Notes under the pieces: generated by a model
The model's input: only the letters and a program-made list of their open reading frames with translations
Told to the model about the DNA's origin: nothing
The model's database searches: none
Assembly: GCA_004555175.1 (NCBI GenBank)
Contig: SFJE01000007.1
Location: 37,949-101,948 of the forward strand
Direction: 5' to 3'
Source of the DNA: Lentisphaeraceae bacterium
GTDB taxonomy: Bacteria > Verrucomicrobiota > Kiritimatiellia > RFP12 > DVOR01
Length of the DNA: 64,000 nucleotides
Position numbers and translations under genes: made by a program
Shown here: positions 41,800 to 49,841 of the stretch, one piece after another
Layout: every line of letters begins with the position of its first letter
Numbering within the stretch: position 1 is the first letter of the stretch

Positions 41800-42906
41800 T
41801 TAGTTGGAGGCGCGCCCACCGACGCCAGCGGCGGTGGCGGCATTGGCCTTGGCCGCTTCGTGCGGACGCAGGGCGCGGACGGCGGCACCCGCGCGCCAGA
41901 GCTCGCTGTTGCGGATCTTCTCGAGCTTGGCTTCCAGGCGCTCCTTGTAGTCCTTGCGACCGCAATCGCGGATGACAGCCTTGGCCTCGGTGAGGTCGGC
42001 GACGGACTTATAGAGCTCCTCGAAGACCGGGCGGGTGGCCTTCTCGAAGCGAGGAGCCCACTTGAGGGCGCCGTGCTGAGCGGTGGCCGAGCAGTTGGAG
42101 TACATCCAATCCATTCCCTTTTCATCCACGAGGCGGATGAGGGACTGGGTGAGCTCTTCAACGGTTTCGTTGAAGGCCTCGGAGGGGCTGTGGCCATGCT
42201 TGCGCAGGGTCTGGAACTGCGCCGAGAGGATGCCCTGGAGGCAGCCCATCAGGGTGCCGCGCTCGCCAACGAGGTCAGAGGTGACTTCGCGCTTGAAGGT
42301 GGTGGGGAAGAGGTAGCCCGAGCCAACGGCGATACCGAGGGCGAGGGTGCGGTCGAGGGCCTTGCCCGTGGCATCGATTTCGACCGCGTAAGAGGAGTTG
42401 ATGCCCACGCCTTCGAGGAAGTTGCGGCGCACCGAGGTGCCCGAGCCCTTGGGGGCGACCATAATCACATCCACGCCTTCGGGGGCGTCCACGCCGGTGA
42501 GTTCGCGATACTCCCAGCCGAAGCCATGCGAGAAGTAGAGGGCCTTGCCGGGGGTGAGGTGCTTGCGAATCTGCTTGAAGACAGGCTTGATGGAAGCATC
42601 CGAGGTGAGCATCATCACGATGGTGCCCTTTTCGGCGGCTTCTTCGATCTCGAAGAGGGTCTTGCCCGGTACCCAACCATCCTTGATGGCGCGCTGCCAG
42701 GAGCTGTTCTTCTTGTCGCTCTTGCGCTGACCGATAATCACATTGATCCCGTTATCGCGCATATTCAGCGACTGCGCCGGACCCTGCACGCCATAACCGA
42801 GAACGGCAACAACTTCGTTCTTCAGCGTCGTCTGGGCCTTCTTCAGGGGGAATTCCTTGCGGGTGGTGATGTCTTCGGTAACATCGGCGAATTTAATCTT
42901 AGCCAT
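41800..42906 (-). CDS. ilvC: Ketol-acid reductoisomerase
   Basis: KARI converts acetolactate or acetohydroxybutyrate to the dihydroxy acids of valine, leucine and isoleucine synthesis, with NADPH and Mg2+. The 368-residue protein has the Rossmann start VVAVLGYGVQGPAQSLNMRDNGINVIIGQRKS, FSHGFGWEY, VIMVAPKGSGTSVRRNF, then the metal-binding KARI domain (DLVGERGTLMGCLQGILSAQF, the ETVEELTQ helix and MYSNCSATAQHGALKW). SNCSATAQHGALKW is typical of the Bacteroidetes/PVC form. The ATG at 42906 has AAGGAACG upstream. It is transcribed alone, between a good promoter and a terminator. Confidence 0.93.
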   Translation of the reverse strand: MAKIKFADVTEDITTRKEFPLKKAQTTLKNEVVAVLGYGVQGPAQSLNMRDNGINVIIGQRKSDKKNSSWQRAIKDGWVPGKTLFEIEEAAEKGTIVMMLTSDASIKPVFKQIRKHLTPGKALYFSHGFGWEYRELTGVDAPEGVDVIMVAPKGSGTSVRRNFLEGVGINSSYAVEIDATGKALDRTLALGIAVGSGYLFPTTFKREVTSDLVGERGTLMGCLQGILSAQFQTLRKHGHSPSEAFNETVEELTQSLIRLVDEKGMDWMYSNCSATAQHGALKWAPRFEKATRPVFEELYKSVADLTEAKAVIRDCGRKDYKERLEAKLEKIRNSELWRAGAAVRALRPHEAAKANAATAAGVGGRASN

Positions 42907-42956
42907 AGTGCGTTCCTTACTGTCCAATCCTGTACGTAGGATGAAAACGTTTTGGT

Positions 42957-42986
42957 AGTATAATGCCTTGCTTGATGAAAAGTCAA
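42957..42986 (-). promoter_or_regulatory. Promoter of ilvC
   Basis: On the minus strand TTGACT (42981-42986), 18 bases, TATACT (42957-42962), about 50 bases before the ATG. Confidence 0.75.
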
Positions 42987-43043
42987 CACAAAACTGCGTT
43001 GATCACGATTTAGCGTAGCGCTTAGGGCGCGCGCATGGGGAGC

Positions 43044-43505
43044 TTACGGGGTGGAACCATACGCTTCGAGGTGCTGGCCAGGGCGCGCAAGCAGGCGCGG
43101 GAGGTCGCCAATCAAGTGCGCGGGCAGAAGGTTGGCTGCACGCAGGGCCGCCTCCGTGAAGGGCACCCAACGGAAGGCAATCCAGCCCTCCTGCGCGCTC
43201 ACCTCGCCCCCGACTTCGCGCAAGGCCGGCACCGCCATCGCAAAGATCAAGTTAATCTCGCAATGGGGCTCACCGGCCTGCTCAAAGCGATTCTCAGCCA
43301 CGGCCAAGAAGTCGCCCACCTGCGCTTCCAATCCCAGCTCCTCGCGCACTTCGCGAGCAAGTGCCACACGCGCCGTTTCACCAAACTCAATGTGCCCGCC
43401 AGGCAGATAGCACCGTCCGCCCGCCTTTGGCTGGCACACGAGTAACTGCCCCTCGCGGACCAATACGCCGCGGGCAATAGTTTCGATGTTTGCGTTTTCG
43501 TACAT
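43044..43505 (-). CDS. NUDIX hydrolase
   Basis: A 153-residue NUDIX-fold hydrolase. The NUDIX box is GGHIEFGETARVALAREVREELGLE at about 38-62, matching G-x5-E-x7-R-E-U-x-E-E-x-G-U, and binds the Mg2+ that activates attack on a nucleoside-diphosphate bond. The start TIARGVLVREGQLLVCQPKAGGRCYLPGG fits the group often labelled ADP-ribose or (d)NTP pyrophosphatase. Substrate cannot be told. The ATG at 43505 begins the first strand; the longer frame upstream runs into element E4. Confidence 0.85.
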   Translation of the reverse strand: MYENANIETIARGVLVREGQLLVCQPKAGGRCYLPGGHIEFGETARVALAREVREELGLEAQVGDFLAVAENRFEQAGEPHCEINLIFAMAVPALREVGGEVSAQEGWIAFRWVPFTEAALRAANLLPAHLIGDLPRLLARPGQHLEAYGSTP

Positions 43506-43529
43506 CTCTTGCTCGCTCCACTCGCAAAT

Positions 43530-43643
43530 AGCTGTCAGCGGACAGCCGCTAACGCGACGGTGAAACCGATGGGGCAACAAGCACAAGCTTTAACGGCTCA
43601 GACGGCCATTCCACATCGAGCGCCAGCGCTGTCCGCTGTCGGC
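43530..43643. repeat. Heptamer-repeat element E4
   Basis: The left part has GCTGTCA/GCGGACA/GCC (43531-43547); the right array is CTGTCCG, CTGTCGG (43629-43642). The shared core ACGGCTCAGACGG is at 43593-43605 and AGCGCCAGC at 43619, the usual 26-base offset. The right end touches the stop codon of the SEC-C gene. Confidence 0.85.
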
Positions 43644-44141
43644 TCACTTCCCGCAGCACTTCTTGTACTTCTTGCCTGAGCCACAGGGGCAGGGGTCATT
43701 ACGCCCAGGGCGAGGCTGCTCATTGACGATCGGCTTGGGTTTGACCAGTTCGCCATCAATAAACTTCCACTGCCCCTCCACGCGCTTGAAGAGTGAGCGC
43801 TCGTGGTGCTCAAAATCCGTCTTGTTCACGCGATAGCGCGCCACGAACTCGACCACGCCTTCGTCATCGGCGGCAGTGCCCGCTTCGGTGGCGAGGACCT
43901 CCATCCCTAACCACTCGGAACCTTCGGACCAGCGGCGGGAGGATTCGGCATCGAACTCGGCCTGCACCTGCGGACCAGAGGAGTTGTAGAGGAAGTCAAT
44001 ATTATCGGTGGCGTAGGCGGCATAGCGCGCACGCATCAGCTGCTCGGCCGTCTCGGCCTGGCGCGCACCATCCAAGAGCGGTCCGCAGCAATCGGCCTTG
44101 GCCTTACCGGAGCCACAGGGGCAAAGAGAGGTATCGGTCAT
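43644..44141 (-). CDS. YchJ-like protein with two SEC-C motifs
   Basis: A 165-residue UPF0225/YchJ-type protein with a zinc-binding SEC-C motif at each end (CPCGSGKAKADCC at about 7-19 and CPCGSGKKYKKCC at the C-terminus). The middle has ARYAAYATDNIDFLYNSSGP, VEFVARYRVN and FKRVEGQWKFIDGEL, a cystatin/NTF2-like fold. SEC-C is also the C-terminal motif of SecA, where it binds SecB and ribosomes. The role of YchJ proteins is unknown. The TGA stop lies at the edge of element E4. Confidence 0.85.
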   Translation of the reverse strand: MTDTSLCPCGSGKAKADCCGPLLDGARQAETAEQLMRARYAAYATDNIDFLYNSSGPQVQAEFDAESSRRWSEGSEWLGMEVLATEAGTAADDEGVVEFVARYRVNKTDFEHHERSLFKRVEGQWKFIDGELVKPKPIVNEQPRPGRNDPCPCGSGKKYKKCCGK

Positions 44142-44171
44142 AACGCTTGCTTCTATCCTATCGTGTGGGCC

Positions 44172-45200
44172 TTAGACCAAGCCGCGCTTGATGAGTTCCT
44201 CGGCAATCTGCACGGCATTGAGCGCGGCACCCTTGCGGATGTTGTCGCCCGAGCACCAGAGCGCGATGCCATTCTCTTCGGAGGGATCGATGCGAATGCG
44301 GCCGATGCCCACATTATCCTTACCGCCAAAGTCCTTCGGCATCGGGTAGACGGCGTTAGGCAGGTCGTCAACCAGTTCCACGCCCGGGGCCTTGCGAATG
44401 ACCTCGCGCACCTCTTCCACGGTAAACGGCCGCTCAAAGGTGGCGTGCACGGCGATGCTGTGCGCGTAGAAGACCGGCACGCGCACACAGGTGCAGGCGA
44501 TGCGCAGATTCGGCGCGCCAAGAATCTTGCGGCTCTCAAAGGTGAGTTTGGCCTCTTCGGTGGTGAAGCCGGGCATTTCGGGCTTCGGTCCGCCAATCTG
44601 GGGAATGACATTGGCCACGATTTGATGGGCAAAGGCCTTCGGCTCGGTGGCTTCGCCATTGGCCACCTGCTTCATCTGCGCGCCAAGCTCTTCAATGGCC
44701 GCGCGCCCAGCGCCCGAGACGCTCTGGAAGGTGACGGCGGTCATGTGACGCAGCGGATTGACACGATGGAGCGCGGCGATGCCCATCAGCGTGATAATCG
44801 TCGAGCAATTGGGGTTGGCGATGAAGCGCGAGCCCTTGCGGATCATCGCCTCCATGTCATCGGCATTGATTTCGGGGATCACCAGCGGCACATCGTCATG
44901 CATCCGGAAGTCATCGCCATTGTCAATCACGAAGGCGCCCTTTTCGGTGGCCACCTTCCCCCACATCTTGCTTGCCCCCTTCGAGCCTTCCGTCCCGGCA
45001 AAGAGGACGATGTCCAGCCCTTCGAAACTCTCGGGCTTGGTTTCCAGCACATGGAAGGTTTCGCCTGCAATCACCTCATCGCGTTCACGCGTGGCCAACA
45101 CGCGGATTTCGCTTGCGGGGAACTGCCGCTGGCGCAGCACCTTGATCATTTCCGTACCAACGGCACCAATGCCGACCAGACCGACTTTGTATTGCTTCAT
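44172..45200 (-). CDS. asd: Aspartate-semialdehyde dehydrogenase
   Basis: ASADH reduces aspartyl phosphate to aspartate semialdehyde for lysine, diaminopimelate, threonine and methionine synthesis. The 342-residue protein has the NADP fold KVGLVGIGAVGTEMIKVLRQRQFP, the active-site Cys in IANPNCSTI (about 130), SVSGAGRAAIEEL, RIACTCVRVPVFYAHS and the late DNIRKGAALNAVQIAEEL. The ATG at 45200 follows GAGAAG. An extended -10 (TGGTATCAT, 45238-45246) is 38 bases upstream. Confidence 0.92.
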   Translation of the reverse strand: MKQYKVGLVGIGAVGTEMIKVLRQRQFPASEIRVLATRERDEVIAGETFHVLETKPESFEGLDIVLFAGTEGSKGASKMWGKVATEKGAFVIDNGDDFRMHDDVPLVIPEINADDMEAMIRKGSRFIANPNCSTIITLMGIAALHRVNPLRHMTAVTFQSVSGAGRAAIEELGAQMKQVANGEATEPKAFAHQIVANVIPQIGGPKPEMPGFTTEEAKLTFESRKILGAPNLRIACTCVRVPVFYAHSIAVHATFERPFTVEEVREVIRKAPGVELVDDLPNAVYPMPKDFGGKDNVGIGRIRIDPSEENGIALWCSGDNIRKGAALNAVQIAEELIKRGLV

Positions 45201-45237
45201 CTTCTCAAACTCCCGGTTGGGTGTGAAAAACGCCTGT

Positions 45238-45246
45238 ATGATACCA
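45238..45246 (-). promoter_or_regulatory. Extended -10 of asd
   Basis: TGGTATCAT on the minus strand, 38 bases before the asd ATG. Confidence 0.5.
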
Positions 45247-45305
45247 CAATTCGCTCGCGCGTGAAGTCCCAAAGAGAAACTTCCTCCCGTGCGCTTCGCC
45301 GTCCA

Positions 45306-46604
45306 TCACGCGGCCGCGCGCGGCGCTCCCCGCCGCGGAATGAATGCCACGGCCACCAGCGCGCAGAGGGCCATCAGGTAGATATAGAAGAGGTAGGGCA
45401 AGATGGCCAGCGCGGCAATGCCCGAGAGTCTGGCCGCCGAGAGCAACTGCGCGCCATAGGGCAACAGTCCCTGAAAGACCGAGCCAAAGATGTCTAGCAG
45501 CGAGGCACTGCGCTTGGGCGAGATGCCATATTGCGTGGCAATTTGCTTGGCCATTGGCCCGGCCAGGACGATGGCAATGGTGTTGTTGGCCGTGGCAATA
45601 TCCAGCAGCGAAACGAGCAGGACAATGCCCATCTGCGCGCCACGGTAGCCCGCCAACCGGCGGTGGATGAGCGCAAGCAGCCACGCAAAGCCGCCATGGT
45701 GGCGCACCAACGCGCTAATGCACGCAGCCAAAATCGCCAGCAGCGCCAGCTCGTACATCCCGCCCATTCCCGAGCCAATCGCCGAAAGGAAGGTACGAAC
45801 CGTCAGCGTGCCCACCCCCAACCCCACCGCGCCCGAGAGCACAATCCCGCCGGCGAGCACCAAAAAGACATTCAGCCCGCAGAGAGCCCCCACCAGCACC
45901 GCCACATACGGCAGCACCAGCCAGAGGTTATAGGTCAACGCCTCAGGCTGGGCCCCCACCTCGCCCCACGTCAACGCCCCAAAGAGCGCAAGGGTCATCA
46001 ACGCCGCGGGCAGGACAATCAGGAAGTTGGCCTTGAACTTGTCGCGCATCTCGCAACCTTGGGTGCGCACGGCGGCAATGGTGGTATCAGAGATGAAGGA
46101 GAGGTTGTCACCAAAGAGCGCCCCGCAGACCACCGCCCCCACCGCCATCGGCAACCCAAAGCCCGTCTTTTGGCAGAGCTCAACAGCAATCGGCGTGAGC
46201 GCGATAATGGTCCCCACCGACGTGCCCATCGCCATCGAGATAAAGCAGCCCATTGCAAAGAGCCCTGGGATCGCCAGTGAAGCCGGAATAAACGAGAGCG
46301 TGAAGTTGACCGTGGCGCTCACGCCGCCGGCAGCCCCCGCCACCCCCGAGAAGGCCCCTGCCAGCAGATAAATCAGGCACATCATCACCAGATTGCTCTC
46401 CCCCGCCCCCGCCGCGCAAATCTCCAGCTTCCGGTTAAAACTCTGCCCCCGCCCCTGCCCCAACGCCACAAAGAGCGCAATCAGAAAGACCAACGTCGGC
46501 GGAATCAAGTAGAAGTCGCCAAAGACCAACCCGCTCCCCGCGAAGAGCAGCACGAACACGCCAATCGGCAACAGCGCCCAAAACGAACCTTTTTCCTGCG
46601 TCAT
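45306..46604 (-). CDS. Na+/H+ antiporter, NhaC family
   Basis: A 432-residue membrane protein of the NhaC-type Na+/H+ (or malate-lactate/H+) antiporter family, with about eleven helices. Typical segments are FISMAMGTSVGTIIALTPIAVEL, GAVVCGALFGDNLSFISDTTIAAVRTQGCEMRDKFKAN and LLVSLLDIATANNTIAIVLAGPMAKQIA, whose polar residues in GDNLSFISDTT are the conserved ion path. With the SNF symporter and the Na+-type V-ATPase it fits a sodium-based energy economy. An extended -10 (TGGTATGCT, 46614-46622) lies ten bases before the ATG, so the mRNA may be almost leaderless. Confidence 0.85.
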   Translation of the reverse strand: MTQEKGSFWALLPIGVFVLLFAGSGLVFGDFYLIPPTLVFLIALFVALGQGRGQSFNRKLEICAAGAGESNLVMMCLIYLLAGAFSGVAGAAGGVSATVNFTLSFIPASLAIPGLFAMGCFISMAMGTSVGTIIALTPIAVELCQKTGFGLPMAVGAVVCGALFGDNLSFISDTTIAAVRTQGCEMRDKFKANFLIVLPAALMTLALFGALTWGEVGAQPEALTYNLWLVLPYVAVLVGALCGLNVFLVLAGGIVLSGAVGLGVGTLTVRTFLSAIGSGMGGMYELALLAILAACISALVRHHGGFAWLLALIHRRLAGYRGAQMGIVLLVSLLDIATANNTIAIVLAGPMAKQIATQYGISPKRSASLLDIFGSVFQGLLPYGAQLLSAARLSGIAALAILPYLFYIYLMALCALVAVAFIPRRGAPRAAA

Positions 46605-46613
46605 AGTGCCCAA

Positions 46614-46622
46614 AGCATACCA
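46614..46622 (-). promoter_or_regulatory. Extended -10 of the NhaC-type gene
   Basis: TGGTATGCT on the minus strand, ending ten bases before the ATG at 46604. Confidence 0.5.
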
Positions 46623-46720
46623 CATCCGCTGCTCGCTGCGCTCGCGTGAGGGGCGGGACTACGCCCGCGTGAACGGTGGCAACCAAGCCGCCGAGAGGGG
46701 TTCGCTACGCTCGCGCCCAA

Positions 46721-46763
46721 GACACAAAACGGGCCGGGGTTAACCCGGCCCGCTTTGTGTCTA
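46721..46763. terminator. Long GC-rich hairpin after the PEP-CTERM gene
   Basis: A stem of about 19 bp with one mismatch, arms from AGACACAAA and CGGGCCGGG, loop GTTAA. It has T/A-rich flanks inside the stem and could terminate either strand; the minus-strand PEP-CTERM gene ends 22 bases away. Confidence 0.7.
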
Positions 46764-46784
46764 TTAGGAATTAACGCTAAATCC

Positions 46785-47420
46785 TTAGGCCCGGCGACGA
46801 AGCGCCACCCCGGCAACCCCCAGCGCCAGCAACGCCAACACCGTCGGCTCGGGAACATCCGTGACCTTCACCGTCATCCCCGTAACCGTGACCGTGTCGA
46901 TTGACGAGATAGATGTCCAGTAAGGGAGCTCGTTATTTCCCCAAGCACTAGTAGAGGCTGAATATGTCTTCTGTGAACCGTCTGCAAAAAGCATCGTAGC
47001 AGAAAGCGTATAGGCACCCGTCTCCGTACGATCCGTGAAGTTCAAGGTTAAGGTATTCGTTCCGGAAGTCATCTTGTCGCCCGTCAAGGAGGCTTCCCAA
47101 GTACTCCAATTAGCGTTGGTTCCCGTATATAACCCGAACTGATAGGCATTGCCCGAAGTATTAATGCGTAATTCACCGAGCGTGTCTTCGCCTGTTGCCG
47201 GGACTAGGCCAAAGAAACGATGGGGTCCTGCTGGTGCCTCGAACGAGGAAACCGTGAAGTTGATAGTTAAGGAGAAATCCCCCACCAAGGAAGCGGCCGT
47301 GCCATCCGTCTTCTTAAAACCGGAGAAAGCCCCATCCGTCGCGCGGTCCCAGGAATAGGTCACGGCCTGTGAGACCGAGACAGCCAATGCCGCAAGGGCA
47401 AACAACAACAACTTCTTCAT
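46785..47420 (-). CDS. PEP-CTERM sorting-domain protein
   Basis: A 211-residue exported protein. Residues 1-19 (KKLLLFALAALAVSVSQA) are a signal peptide. The body is a beta-rich jelly-roll-like domain (FSGFKKTDGTAASLVGDFSLTINFTVSSFEAP ... HRFFGLVP). The C-terminus VPEPTVLALLALGVAGVALRRRA is a textbook PEP-CTERM signal: VPEP, a hydrophobic helix and an Arg cluster, recognised by exosortase. Such proteins are common in Verrucomicrobiota and are thought to join the cell-surface or exopolysaccharide matrix. No exosortase lies in the window. Its promoter contains a 10-base homopolymer (see 47467-47502). Confidence 0.9.
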   Translation of the reverse strand: MKKLLLFALAALAVSVSQAVTYSWDRATDGAFSGFKKTDGTAASLVGDFSLTINFTVSSFEAPAGPHRFFGLVPATGEDTLGELRINTSGNAYQFGLYTGTNANWSTWEASLTGDKMTSGTNTLTLNFTDRTETGAYTLSATMLFADGSQKTYSASTSAWGNNELPYWTSISSIDTVTVTGMTVKVTDVPEPTVLALLALGVAGVALRRRA

Positions 47421-47466
47421 CGCGTATGATCCTCAACGTTGAACCTCCCCACTTTGGGGAAGACGG

Positions 47467-47502
47467 TGTATATGTTACCCCCCCCCCGCAAGGAAAAGTC
47501 AA
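47467..47502 (-). promoter_or_regulatory. Promoter with a poly-G(10) spacer
   Basis: On the minus strand TTGACT (47497-47502) is followed by nine bases, then ten G (47478-47487 as C on the plus strand), then TAACAT (47472-47477) and TATACA (47467-47472). Spacing is 19 to TAACAT and 24 to TATACA. Loss of two G would give the optimal 17 bases for TAACAT. Slippage in the tract would change promoter strength. Confidence 0.7.
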
Positions 47503-47902
47503 GCACTTTCTTTCATCCAACGCACTTTTCTTTCACCCCGCCCCAACCGACCGAAAAACGCCCCCGCCCGGGTCCATCCCCAACCCGCCCCGGGTCGAGG
47601 GTCAACCCGGGCCTACCTCGAGGCAAACCCGGGGCGGATAAAAATGTAAAGCGCCCTAGGGGCCCGTCGCGGCACGCGCTTCCGTCGCCCGTTCTGACGG
47701 CCGCCGTCCCCGGCGGCCTGGGCCCCCATCTGGGCCGCGAGGACGCGGCCCGTCAGACGGGGCGGATGCGCGGGAAGGGCGCGGCAGGGGGTGGGGCCTT
47801 TAAGGTTTTGCAATGGCCTGCTCCGCAGGCCCAGGTGGCCGCCGGGACGGCGGCCTGCAAAACCTGTGGCGCGGGGGCGATCAGCCCCCGCCCGGCGAGC
47901 AC
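47503..47902. other. GC-rich non-coding gap with hairpins
   Basis: No gene is supported between the PEP-CTERM promoter and the GH20 terminator. The stretch holds several stem-loops, for example GGCCTGC-TCC-GCAGGCC (47815-47831) and GGCCGCC-GGGAC-GGCGGCC just after it, and GTCGCGGCACGCG (47666-47678), shared with E9 and E10. Confidence 0.6.
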
Positions 47903-47930
47903 AAAAAAGGCCGCGCGGGGCGCGGCCTTT
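47903..47930 (-). terminator. Terminator of the GH20 gene
   Basis: On the minus strand AAAGGCCGCG pairs with CGCGGCC and is followed by TTTTTT, 24 bases after the stop. Confidence 0.8.
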
Positions 47931-47953
47931 CGTTGCTTCGAGCAAGGGCGGCT

Positions 47954-49792
47954 TCACTTGGCCTGCGGGTTGGGCAGGGTGAAGAACTTGCACGCTTCGG
48001 GGAAGAACTGGCGGATGGGCTTTCCGGGGAAGGGCTGGCCATCGATGAGAAGGGTGGTTTCGCGCTTCTTGGAGCGAAAGGTGACCTTGGTGGGCTTGCC
48101 CTGGGGAAGGGTGACATCGAAGGTGTACTGCGCGCCCTCGCGGCGGAAGCCAACCTTGCCATTGACAGGGGAGACGGCGTAGAGGTCGGTCTCGTCGCTC
48201 TTGGCCAGAGGGAAGCAGGTGGAGCCGGCGGGGACAAGGACGTTGAAGCTCAGTTCCCACTCGGCGGGCTCTTCGGCATCGAGGGTCTTAGCCTGGGCCT
48301 TGATTTGGGCCAGGAAATCCTCGTAGGGGCGCTCGGGCTTGGCGGCCCCGTCCCAGCACTTCGTGCCGATGGTGGCGCAGTTCTTCTGGATGCGGGGGAG
48401 GAGGTCGCGGCCGCAGAGGCCGGGATCGGTCAAGAAGGCGTTGTCATTCCACATAGCCCAGGCACCGCCGAGAAGCTTAGGCTCCTTGGGATCAACGCTG
48501 AGCTGGTTGAAGTTGGCCGGGGACCACTGCTCGTAGATGGCCTTGGCGTTGATGTCATCGCCGTAGCCGCCGACCGAGCCGTTGCCGCTGGGGACCGAGT
48601 AGGTCCAGCCGTCGAGGATGTTGATGATGTCGTAGCCCTTGGCAATGGCTTCGCGGGGGTTCTGCCAGCCGAGGGACCAGATGTGCATTTGCACGCCCTC
48701 GGAGGTGACGGGGGTCTGGCCGCGCTTGTAGGAGAGCGAGCCCCAGAGGCGGGGGGTCTTGCCCTTGGCGCGGATGTGCTTGAGCATCGCATCGGCGAAG
48801 GCGCGGTAGCTCTCCGCATCGCCGTAGTATTCGTCGGTGCCGATGTGGACGAAGTCGCCGGGGAAGATACCTTCGTCGATGTACTCATCGAAGATGGCCT
48901 TGACGAAGGGGAGGGTCTCGGGGTTCGTGAGGTCAAGCATCGCGGCGCGCTCGAGGTCGTGCTTCCCGCCGACCGAGCCCTTGTACATGAGGTCGGGGCG
49001 GACGCGGACGAGCGCGAGGGCGTGGCCGGGGACATCAAGCTCGGGGGTGATGGTAACGCCCTGGGCGGCGGCTTCGTCCACGAGGGCGCGGAAGTCGGCC
49101 TTGGAGTAGGAGATGTCGGTGGCAGTGAGGCCGGGGACCTTGGATTCGAGACGGAAGGCGCCGGCGGAGGGCTCGAAGGCGAGCATATCCTGGGCGGTCT
49201 TCACGCCGGGGTAGTTGTGCAACCAGATGTAGTTATCCGAGAGGTGGAGCTGCAGGTCGTTGAGCTTGTAGTAGGAGCAAATCTTCACCAGCTGGCGCAG
49301 GGTGGTGAGGGTGAAGGGCTTGCGGCCGCAATCGAACATAAAGCCGCGAACCTTGTACTCGGGCCAGTCTTTGGCCTTACCGGCGGGGAAGGTGTTGTTC
49401 TGGTCGGCAAAGACCTGGAGGATCGAGCGCGTGCCCCAGAAGGCGCCCAGGGCGGTCGGCGCTTCCACCTGGATGCCGTGCTTGCAGATGGCAAGGGTGT
49501 AGCCTTCAGGATTGGCCGCGGCATCGGGCTTGACCTGCAGGAGGATGTCGCCGGGGGCCGGCTGGCCCTTGACGAGCGTGCGGCCGAGATCCTGCGCAAA
49601 GGTCTTCGCGTACTGCTCGAGTTTGGGACAAGCATCCGGGGCAATGACCACGCGCGAAGCGGCGGTCAGCGCGTAGGTTTCGCCGGCCGCGCCATCGGAC
49701 CATTCACGCAGGGCGGGGATGACATTGGGCTTGGCGCACCAAGCCACCGATGCAGCACACAGGGCCGCAAAGAGGGTCAGGGATTTCAACAT
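47954..49792 (-). CDS. Secreted GH20 beta-N-acetylhexosaminidase
   Basis: A 612-residue exported GH20 enzyme that would remove terminal GlcNAc or GalNAc from glycans. Residues 1-19 (MLKSLTLFAALCAASVAWC) are a signal peptide, and Cys19 may allow a lipoprotein reading. The GH20b domain (about 25-140) is followed by the TIM barrel (VRGFMFDCGRKPF, LNDLQLHLSDNYIWL, GVTITPELDVPGHALAL). The catalytic Asp-Glu pair is in HIGTDEYYGD (about 318), where many members have GGDE. Trp residues in HIWSLGW line the pocket. A C-terminal beta domain follows (about 520-612). With the GH2 enzyme it suggests growth on host or algal glycans. Confidence 0.88.
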   Translation of the reverse strand: MLKSLTLFAALCAASVAWCAKPNVIPALREWSDGAAGETYALTAASRVVIAPDACPKLEQYAKTFAQDLGRTLVKGQPAPGDILLQVKPDAAANPEGYTLAICKHGIQVEAPTALGAFWGTRSILQVFADQNNTFPAGKAKDWPEYKVRGFMFDCGRKPFTLTTLRQLVKICSYYKLNDLQLHLSDNYIWLHNYPGVKTAQDMLAFEPSAGAFRLESKVPGLTATDISYSKADFRALVDEAAAQGVTITPELDVPGHALALVRVRPDLMYKGSVGGKHDLERAAMLDLTNPETLPFVKAIFDEYIDEGIFPGDFVHIGTDEYYGDAESYRAFADAMLKHIRAKGKTPRLWGSLSYKRGQTPVTSEGVQMHIWSLGWQNPREAIAKGYDIINILDGWTYSVPSGNGSVGGYGDDINAKAIYEQWSPANFNQLSVDPKEPKLLGGAWAMWNDNAFLTDPGLCGRDLLPRIQKNCATIGTKCWDGAAKPERPYEDFLAQIKAQAKTLDAEEPAEWELSFNVLVPAGSTCFPLAKSDETDLYAVSPVNGKVGFRREGAQYTFDVTLPQGKPTKVTFRSKKRETTLLIDGQPFPGKPIRQFFPEACKFFTLPNPQAK

Positions 49793-49841
49793 AGGGGTGT
49801 TCTTTCTCTGAGTTTATAGGGCATTCGCCACAGGCGAACGG

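Noticed and set aside
47813..49819. A 668-codon open frame on the plus strand
   Set aside because: Antisense to the GH20 gene, Gly/Val/Glu-biased, no recognisable domain.
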